64,000 nucleotides of DNA from Flavobacterium sp. ENC (GCF_020991415.1 NZ_JAJMOY010000003.1:434001-498000), one strand, 5' to 3'. Counted from the stretch's first letter, positions 54,677-63,912 are shown. Program-made: numbers and translations. The notes: generated by a model from the letters alone, not told the origin.

Positions 54677-56059
54677 ATGGCTTTAATAAAATCAATTTCA
54701 GGAATAAGAGGCACAATCGGCGGAGTTGTAAATGAAAACTTAACTCCCGTAAATGCCGTGAAATTCGCTGCTGCCTATGGCATGTGGCTAAAAGGACAAA
54801 ATCAAAAAAAAGAATTAAGTATCGTTTTAGGACGGGACGCCCGAATTTCGGGAGAAATGATCAGCAATCTGGTCGCCAATACGCTGACAGGTTTAGGAAT
54901 TAATGTTACAGATATTGGCTTGTCGACCACACCAACCGTTGAGGTTGCCGTAACCTTAGATCAGGCAGATGGCGGAATCATCATCACCGCAAGTCACAAT
55001 CCAAAAGAATGGAATGCCCTAAAATTACTGAACGAAAAAGGCGAATTTCTGAATGCTGCTGAAGGCGAAAAAATCCTGAAAATAGCGGAAGAGGAAACTT
55101 TTGTATTTGCAGAAGTAGACGATCTCGGGAAATACGAAAAGGAAGAAGGTTACATAAAACGACACATTGAAGAAGTCTTAAAATTAGCCTTAGTAGATGT
55201 TGAAGCGATTAAAAATGCAAATTTCAAAGTAGTAGTAGACGCGGTAAATTCAACAGGTGGAATTGCGATTCCGGCCTTGCTGGAGCAACTGGGTGTGGCC
55301 TGTGTCAAATTGTATTGCGAACCCAACGGTCATTTTCCGCATAATCCTGAACCTCTGAAAGAACATCTTACCGATATTTCGGAATTGGTGGTAAAAGAAA
55401 AAGCCGATTTTGGAATTGTGGTAGATCCTGATGTAGACCGGTTGGCGATTATTTGCGAAGACGGGTCTATGTTTGGCGAGGAATATACGCTGGTGGCCTG
55501 CGCTGATTACGTTTTAGGAAGAACCAAAGGCAATACGGTTTCCAATTTATCTTCTTCAAGGGCGTTACGGGACATCACTTTAAAACATGGCGGAAAGTAT
55601 CAGGCCAGTGCCGTGGGAGAAGTCAATGTCGTGGAAGTAATGAAAGCTTCTGATGCTATTATCGGAGGAGAAGGAAACGGAGGAATTATTTATCCCGCAT
55701 CCCATTATGGCAGAGATTCGCTGGTGGGTGTTGCTTTGTTTTTATCACATTTGGCACAGGTCAAAATTTCGTGTAAAACACTTCGCGAAAGTTACCCGGA
55801 TTATTACATGAGCAAAAGCAAAATTGAACTGACCCCGCAAATTAATGTCGATGAAATCCTGGAAAAAATAGCGCAAAAATTCAGTACCGAAAAGCCGAAC
55901 TGCATCGACGGAATCAAAATTGATTTCGAGACGGAATGGGTGCATCTGAGAAAATCAAATACGGAACCTATTATCCGAATTTACACCGAGAGCATTTCAC
56001 AAAAAAAAGCAGATGAATTAGCCCAAAAATTCATTGTTGAAATCAAAGAGTTACTCTAA
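54677..56059 (+). CDS. glmM: Phosphoglucosamine mutase, copy 2 (locus-specific)
   Basis: 460 residues, clearly paralogous with the copy at 36952 (first 16 residues differ at one position). Active-site S106 in TASHNPKEWNAL, DPDVDRLAI, GGEGNGGI and RKSNTEPIIRIY are all kept, so it should be active. It lies behind the NagB fusion in the sugar island. It probably links sugar 1-phosphates from the kinase to the 6-phosphates used by NagB. The second copy suggests control separate from cell-wall synthesis. Confidence 0.92.
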   Translation: MALIKSISGIRGTIGGVVNENLTPVNAVKFAAAYGMWLKGQNQKKELSIVLGRDARISGEMISNLVANTLTGLGINVTDIGLSTTPTVEVAVTLDQADGGIIITASHNPKEWNALKLLNEKGEFLNAAEGEKILKIAEEETFVFAEVDDLGKYEKEEGYIKRHIEEVLKLALVDVEAIKNANFKVVVDAVNSTGGIAIPALLEQLGVACVKLYCEPNGHFPHNPEPLKEHLTDISELVVKEKADFGIVVDPDVDRLAIICEDGSMFGEEYTLVACADYVLGRTKGNTVSNLSSSRALRDITLKHGGKYQASAVGEVNVVEVMKASDAIIGGEGNGGIIYPASHYGRDSLVGVALFLSHLAQVKISCKTLRESYPDYYMSKSKIELTPQINVDEILEKIAQKFSTEKPNCIDGIKIDFETEWVHLRKSNTEPIIRIYTESISQKKADELAQKFIVEIKELL

Positions 56060-56293
56060 ATTATTATTGCTGAAAATCCCTTTTTTAAAATTAGGATTAT
56101 CATTTCAAAATACAATTAAATACCTGATTTAGATATAGAAAAGTTAATTTTTATTGCGTTTTTTAATTAAATGAATTTCAAATTAAAAGACATATTTTTT
56201 AAAGTAAAATTAATTTTTTCTGGTAATTATTTAAATTCTTTCATGGTGAAATTTAAAAATAAGTAGGAATTTAATAATACTTTTTCTAAAAAA

Positions 56294-56307
56294 TGTGTTC
56301 GAAAACA
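56294..56307. promoter_or_regulatory. Operator site D1
   Basis: TGTGTTCGAAAACA, identical to C1. Centre 23 bp from D2. Confidence 0.7.
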
Positions 56308-56316
56308 CTTTTTTTA

Positions 56317-56330
56317 TGTGCACGAACACA
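56317..56330. promoter_or_regulatory. Operator site D2
   Basis: TGTGCACGAACACA, one changed base against the palindrome. Centre 46.5 bp upstream of the -7 box at 56370. Confidence 0.7.
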
Positions 56331-56347
56331 TTTTCTTGGTTTTACCA

Positions 56348-56377
56348 TTGTTTATTAAAAAATATTATTTAGTTTAG
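56348..56377 (+). promoter_or_regulatory. Putative susC promoter
   Basis: TTG (56348-56350), 19-bp spacer, TAGTTTAG (56370-56377). The -7 box misses one position of the consensus, in line with dependence on an activator. Confidence 0.45.
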
Positions 56378-56713
56378 CCAATAATAAGTTAAAAAAGAAC
56401 TTTTTTTTCCGCCTTTTCTGAAGTTAAAATTGACTTTAAACAGTAAAAAAAAGAGCATTAAATTTTAAAAATACAGTATCTCGGAAGGAGTCGAGAAATG
56501 ATAATTAAGAAGAAAGAAAACGCACCATAAAGAATAGATTAAAAAAAAATAACCAAACGAAAACAAGACAAAAAACAAAAACCGGAAAAATTATGAAACC
56601 AAAAGAAACATAACCTGAACCTTCGCTTTGTGTCTGCTAAAATTCCTAACCAAATTTTTTTTACCCACGCAAAGTATTCTTTTCACATTAACCATTAAAC
56701 TAACCAGAATAAT
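56378..56713 (+). other. Long 5' leader of susC with a possible leader peptide
   Basis: About 330 nt of A-rich sequence. GGAAGGAG (56483-56490) stands 7 nt before ATG 56498, which opens a 10-codon frame MIIKKKENAP (56498-56530). CTCG and CGAG around the Shine-Dalgarno could form a small stem hiding it. A second mini-frame MKPKET starts near 56593. Strong Shine-Dalgarno sequences are rare in this window. Confidence 0.35.
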
Positions 56714-59700
56714 ATGAAAAAAAGTAACAAGTTACTGTACGGTAACTATCAGGAATTAAAATTTAATTTAAAAGCAATAATTACAGTTTTAGTTCTGATA
56801 GTCACTGTTGTTAAAGTAAATGCTGCATCGTCCACGGATAGCAGCAAAAAATCAGAAATTACAAATAAAAAATCAGAAGCCGATATTACCATTAAAGGAG
56901 TTGTTCTGGATGAGTTGGGACAGCCAATGATTGGAGTAACGATTGTCCCGAAAGGATCACCAAGAGGCACAACAACTGATTTTGACGGAACATTTACAAT
57001 CATCGTTCCTTCCAATACCGAAGCTTTAGTATTTTCTTATGTAGGCTATGAGAACAAAGAAGTTTTGATCGCCAACCAGACGAATATCAAAGTTTCTATG
57101 GCACCTTCATCAAAAACCTTAAATGAGGTCGTTATAGTAGGGTACGGAACCCAGAAAAAGAAAAATGTACTGGGAGCAATGTCTTCCGTAAAAGGAGAAT
57201 CACTGATTTTATCTTCGGCACCTTCTGTTTTAACGGCGCTCCAGGGAAAAGTAGCCGGTTTGCAGATCACGCAGAACAGTGCACAGCCAGGAGGTGGATT
57301 TAATATTCAGATTCGTGGTGCAGGTTCTATTAATGCCAGTAATGATCCTTTGGTTGTTATTGACGGATTTCCGGTAACAAATTTACAGCAGCCCGGAACA
57401 GGAAACCGTTACGATGGGGGTACGCAGAGTATTCTAAATTCATTCAACCCAAATGATATTGAATCGATTGAGGTTTTAAAAGATGCCAGTGCTTCTGCCA
57501 TATACGGTGCAAGAGCCGCAAATGGGGTCATTATGATTACGACTAAAAAAGGAAAAGAAGGCGATGTAAGAGTGGATTATTCCGGTTCTTATTCGTACCA
57601 GAAATACAACGATAGCTATGACGTTTTAAACTTACAGGAATGGATGCAGCTGCGAAACGATGCTTCCAAAGAAAACTGGGAGTTTATCAACAGGGTATAT
57701 CCTTATTCATCCAAAACTCTGGAGGAGGCAAATGCGGCTCCTGTAAACGGAATTCCGTACAAAAGAGTCTATTCTGACGAGCAGATCAGAAATGCGGGAG
57801 CGGGTACAGACTGGTTGTCACTGGTTACAAGAGACGGAATGGTGAAACAGCATAATTTATCATTACGAGGCGGAACCAAATCTACAAAATACTTTTTATC
57901 GGGAAATTTATTCGACCAGGAAGGAATTGTTAAAAACTCCGGATTAAAAAGAAGCACGGTTCATTTTAGTATCGATCAGAAACTGACGGACTATATTAAT
58001 TTTGGTATGAACATGACCAAAAGCCGCATTAAAAACCAAAATTCTCAACTAGGAGGGGATCAGTTCGAAAATTCCGGAATTATCAGGTCAGCGATTCAGC
58101 AGGGACCAAACATTGTGGCGATTGATGAGCTTGGCAATTATCCAATTAATCCGGATAATGCCTTAGAGCCAAACCCTTATTCCTTGTTAACCATTTCTGA
58201 TGAAGGTGTTATTGACAGAACCATGACCAATTTTTATGCGGAGATAAAACCTTTGAAAGGTCTTACAGCAAGATTTCAGGCAGGTTTTGATCAGGGAAAC
58301 ACCAGCAGAAGTACCTATTTACCAAGAACGACCTTATATGGTGCATTGGAAAACGGTAAAGCGTCTATCAATTCACAAAAGAAAGATGATGATTTACTGG
58401 ATATTATTTTAACCTACAACACAAATATCGGAGACAACAACTCCTTTACTTTTATGGCGGGTTATTCTCAATCTACCTTTAGAAATGAAAGAAGCTCATT
58501 AGGAAACAGTAATTTTATTACCGATGCTTTTTTATGGAACAATATGAATGCAGGAGCGGGAACAAAACTAACGACATCGTCTAAAAACGAAGATAGTTAT
58601 CGCTCGTATTTCTCTAGAATCAACTATTCGTATAAAGACAAATATCTGTTGACCTCTACGATACGTCGTGATGGAGTAAGTTTTTTTGCTGCCAATAAAA
58701 AATACGCTCTGTTTCCTTCTATTTCAGTAGGATGGGATGTTTCTCAGGAGTCTTTTATGACTGGAATCTCAGATTATGTATCACAACTTAAATTTAGATT
58801 TGGCTACGGGTCGGTTGGAAATTCTGCCGGACTTTCTAAAGGTGCTTTTTATGCACAGCCAGCTTATCTGAACGCTGATGAATCTATCTGGACCGGAGTG
58901 TTTGCAAGCCGTTTGGAAAATCCTGATTTGAAATGGGAAACCACAACAGAAAAGAATTTTGGGGTTGATTTCGAATTATTAAACAGAAGAATTTCAGGTT
59001 CGGTAGAGGTATACGACAGGGTAATCTCAGATTTACTGATGGAAAAACCAATCAATAGCTACCATGAAATAAATACGGTTTGGGCTAACATTGGAAGTAC
59101 ACAAACCAAAGGGGTTGAGGTTACCATAAGTACCGTAAATGTCCGTACCCCTGATTTTAAATGGAATACGACTTTTACCTACTCACAATTTAAAACGAAC
59201 TGGAAAGAAAGAGCCCCGGACTGGAAACCATCGGTTTACATGAGTTATAACGATCCGTTACGTGCACAATACAGTCAGTTATCTGACGGAATCATGCAGA
59301 TTGGCGAAGTAGTGCCGGCACAGCCTGATTTATTTCCGGGACAAATCAAAATCAAAGATATTAATGGTTTTGTAAGAGACGGAGCAGGAAATCCGGTAAC
59401 AGATGCCAATGGTGTATTTTTAAGAACCGGTGAAGCGGATGGAAGAATTGACGAAGCCGATACGGTTTTACTGGGCTCGGCAGATCCTGATTTTTCAGCA
59501 GGTTTAAGTAACACGATTACCTGGAGAGACTTTCAGCTGAATTTTGTTTTCAATGGAATGTTCGGAAGAAAAATAGTAGACCAGACCGATTTTGCCTACG
59601 GTGTAACCGCAGTAGGAGTAGCACAAAACGGAAGAAATGCGCTTCGCAGCGTATACGACAGATGGACACCTGATAATCCGACCAATACACGCCCAGCGTC

Positions 59701-59962
59701 ACATTTTGGATACACACAATACGGTTCAGGAGATTTCTTCCTGCAGGACGCCTCATTTGTTCGTCTGCAAAGCGTATCATTAAGTTATAATCTTCCAAAA
59801 AGATGGTTTGGAAAATACATGCAGGGGGCAGCTGTCAGAGTAGACGGGCAAAACCTTTTCATCATTACCAAATATGATGGTATAGATCCTGAAACAGATG
59901 GTTATGCAGCAGCATATCCAAATGTAAAAACATACACAGTAGGAATTGATCTTAAGTTTTAA
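56714..59962 (+). CDS. SusC/RagA-type TonB-dependent outer-membrane transporter
   Basis: 1082 residues. Signal/anchor segment (LKAIITVLVLIVTVVKVNA), carboxypeptidase-D-like domain (ITIKGVVLDELGQPMIGVTI ... GTTTDFDGTFTI), TonB box LNEVVIVGYGTQ, plug domain (LQGKVAGLQITQNSAQPGGG, DASASAIYGARAANGVIMIT) and a large barrel ending VKTYTVGIDLKF. With the SusD partner it forms the lid-and-barrel glycan importer. Preceded by a pair of LacI-type operators. Glycan target not encoded in the motifs. Confidence 0.96.
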   Translation: MKKSNKLLYGNYQELKFNLKAIITVLVLIVTVVKVNAASSTDSSKKSEITNKKSEADITIKGVVLDELGQPMIGVTIVPKGSPRGTTTDFDGTFTIIVPSNTEALVFSYVGYENKEVLIANQTNIKVSMAPSSKTLNEVVIVGYGTQKKKNVLGAMSSVKGESLILSSAPSVLTALQGKVAGLQITQNSAQPGGGFNIQIRGAGSINASNDPLVVIDGFPVTNLQQPGTGNRYDGGTQSILNSFNPNDIESIEVLKDASASAIYGARAANGVIMITTKKGKEGDVRVDYSGSYSYQKYNDSYDVLNLQEWMQLRNDASKENWEFINRVYPYSSKTLEEANAAPVNGIPYKRVYSDEQIRNAGAGTDWLSLVTRDGMVKQHNLSLRGGTKSTKYFLSGNLFDQEGIVKNSGLKRSTVHFSIDQKLTDYINFGMNMTKSRIKNQNSQLGGDQFENSGIIRSAIQQGPNIVAIDELGNYPINPDNALEPNPYSLLTISDEGVIDRTMTNFYAEIKPLKGLTARFQAGFDQGNTSRSTYLPRTTLYGALENGKASINSQKKDDDLLDIILTYNTNIGDNNSFTFMAGYSQSTFRNERSSLGNSNFITDAFLWNNMNAGAGTKLTTSSKNEDSYRSYFSRINYSYKDKYLLTSTIRRDGVSFFAANKKYALFPSISVGWDVSQESFMTGISDYVSQLKFRFGYGSVGNSAGLSKGAFYAQPAYLNADESIWTGVFASRLENPDLKWETTTEKNFGVDFELLNRRISGSVEVYDRVISDLLMEKPINSYHEINTVWANIGSTQTKGVEVTISTVNVRTPDFKWNTTFTYSQFKTNWKERAPDWKPSVYMSYNDPLRAQYSQLSDGIMQIGEVVPAQPDLFPGQIKIKDINGFVRDGAGNPVTDANGVFLRTGEADGRIDEADTVLLGSADPDFSAGLSNTITWRDFQLNFVFNGMFGRKIVDQTDFAYGVTAVGVAQNGRNALRSVYDRWTPDNPTNTRPASHFGYTQYGSGDFFLQDASFVRLQSVSLSYNLPKRWFGKYMQGAAVRVDGQNLFIITKYDGIDPETDGYAAAYPNVKTYTVGIDLKF

Positions 59963-59972
59963 TAAAAAAGAG

Positions 59973-61448
59973 ATGAAAAATTTAAAAAATTATACAATAG
60001 TTTTACTATTACTGGTTTTCTCAGGATGTAGCGAAGATATAGAGTCTGTTAATTACGATGAGATTAACCCGAGCATTTTCCCCAGTTCAGAAGCAGATAT
60101 TCAGGCTATAGTAGCGTCAGCGTACTATCCGCTGAGAGGATCTTACGGAAACGGAATTCATTCGACTTCAGAAAACGGACTCATGTTTATTCTGGATGCC
60201 ACAACCGAAATCCTTCAGGGACCTTACGGTGTACAGCAGGAAGCTTCTTTGCACAGTTACAAAGCCAGTTCTACCGCTTTTACGCGATTTTATGATGTGT
60301 TCTATAACAAGATCAGCAGCATGACTTTGAGCATTGACAGAATCGAGAACTCAAAAGTAAACGAGTTGATTAAAAAACAGGCCATTGCCGAAATCAGATG
60401 TGCCAGAGGATTATTGGCCTATGAACTTTTTGATTTGTACGGACCGCTTGTGGTAGCACCGCTTGAAGTACTTAAAAACCCATTGAAAGAAGAGCCTTTG
60501 GCAAGATTGTCCAATGCAGAAATGGTAAGTTTTATTGAAAATGATTTAAAAGCGGCCGCTGAAAATTTAAAATCCCCTGCCGAAACACCCTACGGAAGAT
60601 TAAGCAGCGGAATGGCAAGAATGGTGCTGGTACGTTTGTACTTACACGAAAAAAGATGGGCTGAGGTAGAAGCACAAACCAATGCGATTATCGGCATGAA
60701 TTACTACGGACTGGAAGACGATTATGTGGGGCTTTGGGATGTGAAAGCACCGGTAGAAAGCAGGGAAGTAATCTGGGCAGTTCCGGCAGATTATGCAGGA
60801 ACCAGCGAAAACCAATGGCAGTTGATGTGTTTGCCGGCTAATTTCCCAGGAAGAGGAGGTTACGGTACCATCCAGAGTTCCTGGAAATTTTACGATTCTT
60901 TTGAAGCAACAGATATTCGAAAAAATGCACTTATTGCCGAATATACAGGTACAGATGGTGTTACATACAACAGGGCAAATCCTGCCAATTATATGCAGTT
61001 GGGACCAATTCCGTTAAAAATTGATCCGGATGCAGCGAGAACAACCGCTTTGACGACAGTAGACATTATCGTATACCGTTATCCTGATGTGCTGTTATCT
61101 AAAGCAGAAGCACTGGTAAATAAAACAGGAACGCCTACACAGGAAGCCATAGATTTGGTCAATGTAGTACGAAAAAGAGCCAAGATCAGCGAATTGCAAT
61201 TGGTAAATTATGCCACGCTGGAAAAATTTAACGATATGATTCTTTTGGAAAGATCACATGAATACTGGTGTGAAAACGGACAATACCGTTCCGATTTGAT
61301 CCGACACGGGAAATTTACAGAGCATGCCAAAGCCTTAAACGGAGCAGCAAGCCAAAGTGAACCTTACAAAGCATTGTTCCCTTTTTCATTAGCCAGAATA
61401 AGTGAAGGTAAAGGTAAATTTATCCAGAACACCGGATATATAAACTAA
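59973..61448 (+). CDS. SusD/RagB-type glycan-binding lipoprotein
   Basis: About 491 residues from ATG 59973 (MKNLKNYTIVLLLLVFSGCS; lipobox FSGC); the in-frame start at 59946 overlaps susC and lacks signal character. TPR-like SusD fold: AIVASAYYPLRGSYG, KQAIAEIRCARGLLAYELFD, GRLSSGMARMVLVRLYLHEK, and the C-terminal VDIIVYRYPDVLLSKAEAL. It lies on the outer face over SusC and hands glycan to it. Starts 10 bp after susC. Confidence 0.95.
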   Translation: MKNLKNYTIVLLLLVFSGCSEDIESVNYDEINPSIFPSSEADIQAIVASAYYPLRGSYGNGIHSTSENGLMFILDATTEILQGPYGVQQEASLHSYKASSTAFTRFYDVFYNKISSMTLSIDRIENSKVNELIKKQAIAEIRCARGLLAYELFDLYGPLVVAPLEVLKNPLKEEPLARLSNAEMVSFIENDLKAAAENLKSPAETPYGRLSSGMARMVLVRLYLHEKRWAEVEAQTNAIIGMNYYGLEDDYVGLWDVKAPVESREVIWAVPADYAGTSENQWQLMCLPANFPGRGGYGTIQSSWKFYDSFEATDIRKNALIAEYTGTDGVTYNRANPANYMQLGPIPLKIDPDAARTTALTTVDIIVYRYPDVLLSKAEALVNKTGTPTQEAIDLVNVVRKRAKISELQLVNYATLEKFNDMILLERSHEYWCENGQYRSDLIRHGKFTEHAKALNGAASQSEPYKALFPFSLARISEGKGKFIQNTGYIN

Positions 61449-61506
61449 GACGGTCATTATACTTTGTGAATAAAACAATATAATCAGATAATTTAATTCT
61501 ATAAAA

Positions 61507-62874
61507 ATGAAACATTTACTAATCGTAATTGCTCTTTTCTTAAATATTGCCTCGGGCTGTCAGAGTGATGGAGGCGGCAATACGGAAGAACAAGCCGTAA
61601 GCGGAACTGAAAAGGTTACTTATACAGTTTCTAATGAAGTGTTTACAAATCCGGAGCGCGGGTTCATGCACACGTGGCAGGTAAACGCAGAAGGAGCAGC
61701 CATAACAGCGGCATCTTTAAACAATCTTAAAAAAGAAAATGTAAGCCTCATTCTGCGTTTGTATTATCTGGAGAAATTTAAAACCACTCCTTTAAGCCAG
61801 GCACAATTAGATCTTATTAAAACCGATTTTACCCGTTTGAGGGAATCGGGTTTAAAATGTGTGCTGCGTTTTGCCTACACCGATGCGCAGGATGGTACAG
61901 ATGCTTCTGTTGCCGTTATTTCAGGACATTTGGATCAGTTAAAACCAATTCTGGAAGAGAATAAAGATGTGATTGCTTTTGTTCAGGCTGGTTTTGTCGG
62001 AGCCTGGGGAGAATGGTATTACACCACGAACCAGCTGACTACGCCGGCGAATAAAAAGATAATCCTCGATAAACTTTTGGAGACTTTTCCAAAAGAAGTA
62101 AAAATACAGGTGAGGACTCCAAAAATCAAACAGGACTTCGTGGCCACTACAACCGCTATGGATGCTACAGTGGGTTACGGAACCACCAATACGGCCCGTT
62201 TAGGTTTTCATAACGATTGCTTTATGGCAAGTGTAGACGATTATGGTACATATATTAATGTAACGGCAGAGAAAACCTATATAAGTAATGAAGCCCTTTT
62301 TGTCCCAACAGGAGGTGAAACCTGCCCGCCAACAGACGTTCCGGTGGCGAGCTGCAGTATTGCTGAAAAAGAAATGACCATGCTAAAATGGACGTACTTA
62401 AATCTTGATTATTACGGTCCCGTTTTACAGGAATGGAGAAACAACAACTGCTTTACCGATTTCGAAAGAAAGCTCGGTTACAGACTTGCCCTGGCATCGT
62501 CCAGCATCAAGAAAGAAGCAGCCTTAAACGGAACTTTAGAGTTTAATGCACTGATTAATAATTCAGGTTTTGCGCCAATTTACAATTCAAAAAATGCATT
62601 CTTAATCCTGAGAGCCACTTCCGGCGGTACGGTCTATAAGAAAAAATTAAACTTTGATGTTCGAAAAGTCGTGCCAAGAGTGACTTTCGACCTGAAAGAA
62701 TCGGTATCCTTATCCGGAATTCCGGCGGGAACTTACGAACTGCTTTTAAAGATCGAGGACAACTCTTCAAAACTGGCAGACAGACCGGATTATTCGGTTC
62801 GCCTGGCGAATACAGGAGTATGGGAAGCTTCAACAGGTTTCAATAAATTATCACAAACGGTTATCATTAAATAG
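61507..62874 (+). CDS. DUF4832/DUF4874-type lipoprotein, possible glycoside hydrolase
   Basis: 455 residues with a lipoprotein signal (FLNIASGC). The N-terminal half (FTNPERGFMHTW, VSLILRLYYLEKF, GLKCVLRFAYTD, FVQAGFVGAWGEWYY) has the strand-helix rhythm of a (beta/alpha)8 barrel with Glu at the end of a strand (GAWGEW), a place where glycosidases hold catalytic acids. The C-terminal domain (about 330-455) is a beta sandwich. It matches the DUF4874-DUF4832 arrangement. In the SusCD operon it is the best candidate for the surface enzyme. No proven activity is assumed. Confidence 0.75.
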   Translation: MKHLLIVIALFLNIASGCQSDGGGNTEEQAVSGTEKVTYTVSNEVFTNPERGFMHTWQVNAEGAAITAASLNNLKKENVSLILRLYYLEKFKTTPLSQAQLDLIKTDFTRLRESGLKCVLRFAYTDAQDGTDASVAVISGHLDQLKPILEENKDVIAFVQAGFVGAWGEWYYTTNQLTTPANKKIILDKLLETFPKEVKIQVRTPKIKQDFVATTTAMDATVGYGTTNTARLGFHNDCFMASVDDYGTYINVTAEKTYISNEALFVPTGGETCPPTDVPVASCSIAEKEMTMLKWTYLNLDYYGPVLQEWRNNNCFTDFERKLGYRLALASSSIKKEAALNGTLEFNALINNSGFAPIYNSKNAFLILRATSGGTVYKKKLNFDVRKVVPRVTFDLKESVSLSGIPAGTYELLLKIEDNSSKLADRPDYSVRLANTGVWEASTGFNKLSQTVIIK

Positions 62875-62901
62875 TTATTAAAACATTTAAATTAAAAAAC
62901 C

Positions 62902-63774
62902 ATGAAAAAATTAAAACTAACCCAATACATCACAATGCTCGCTGCATTTTTACTACTGGCAGCCTGCTCCAGTGATAATGCATCGTCCGATTCGGCATCA
63001 AAACCGGTGGCAGATTTTTCATTTACCAATGACGGAAGCACTTTTACCTTCACCAACCTTTCTACAAACGGTACCAAATACAGATGGGATTTTGGAGATC
63101 TTTATTACACATCAGGAGAAAAAGATCCCGTGTATACCTATAAAATTGGCGGTGAAATCAGGGTTTCGCTGACTGTTACAAACGAAGCCGGAGAAGAATC
63201 ATTTATTACAAAAGTTATCACTGCACCAAGAATTATAATCATCGACATTAAAATTGACGGGAAATTTAAAGACTGGGATGATGTGGCCGTAACAGACCAG
63301 AATACCTCCGGAAACGGTTCTATCCAGAAAATTAAAATCTGGGCAGGTGGTCCAAATGTGAATGTATATTTAGAAGGAAACAAAAAAATGCTGATGGAAT
63401 TGGTTGATATGTTTATCAATACCGACGGCAATACGCAAACAGGATTTTTACATGGTTCATGGCCGGGAGGTTCCGGAGCAGAATTTTTATTTGAAGGTCC
63501 GCTGGTAACCAACGGCTGGGGTGCATTCTACAATCACACCGATCCAAACGGAGGATGGGGCTGGAGTGCCATTGCAGGTTCCGGTGCCAATTTAACGGCA
63601 TCTTCTGTAGTAAGCCTTTCCGATACTACAAATGCAATTGAATTTAGTATTCCAAAATCACAATTAGGAACTTTAGGCAGTTCAATAGGTATTGCCATTA
63701 CCGAAATGACTTCAGGATGGGCAGCAGTTGCCAACTTTCCGGAAGGACCTAAATTTTCAACATTAGAACTTTAG
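62902..63774 (+). CDS. PKD-domain surface lipoprotein with CBM9-like C-terminus (probable glycan-binding protein)
   Basis: 290 residues. Lipoprotein signal (AAFLLLAACSSD), PKD domain (about 35-110: PVADFSFTNDGSTFTFTNLS, YRWDFGD, VSLTVTNEAGEES), then a sandwich domain (IDIKIDGKFKDWDDVAV ... FINTDGNTQTGF ... IEFSIPKSQLG) of the CBM9/DOMON type. Such proteins act as surface glycan-binding proteins in SusCD loci. It follows the DUF4832 gene by 27 bp. Confidence 0.8.
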   Translation: MKKLKLTQYITMLAAFLLLAACSSDNASSDSASKPVADFSFTNDGSTFTFTNLSTNGTKYRWDFGDLYYTSGEKDPVYTYKIGGEIRVSLTVTNEAGEESFITKVITAPRIIIIDIKIDGKFKDWDDVAVTDQNTSGNGSIQKIKIWAGGPNVNVYLEGNKKMLMELVDMFINTDGNTQTGFLHGSWPGGSGAEFLFEGPLVTNGWGAFYNHTDPNGGWGWSAIAGSGANLTASSVVSLSDTTNAIEFSIPKSQLGTLGSSIGIAITEMTSGWAAVANFPEGPKFSTLEL

Positions 63775-63782
63775 TTTGTCAT

Positions 63783-63860
63783 CGATAGCCGGTCAAATGT
63801 GCCATTAGAAGAAGGGTTTTTTGAAGATTTAATTTTTGAATCTAATGGCATATGCTATCG
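63783..63860 (+). other. Two-part hairpin after the PKD lipoprotein gene
   Basis: CGATAGC (63783-63789) pairs with GCTATCG (63854-63860) and TGCCATTAGA (63800-63809) with TCTAATGGCA (63841-63850), making two stacked helices with an internal loop (10 and 3 nt) and a 31-nt apical loop. It begins 8 bp after the stop. Confidence 0.6.
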
Positions 63861-63881
63861 AGTAAAAATAATTTTAAAAGT

Positions 63882-63912
63882 AATCCCTGATGTTTTGCTA
63901 TCGGGGATTGCT
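63882..63912 (+). terminator. Possible terminator at the end of the SusCD operon
   Basis: AATCCCTGAT / ATCGGGGATT (one G-U) with an 8-nt loop; only a weak T-tract (GCTTTAT) follows. Confidence 0.5.
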
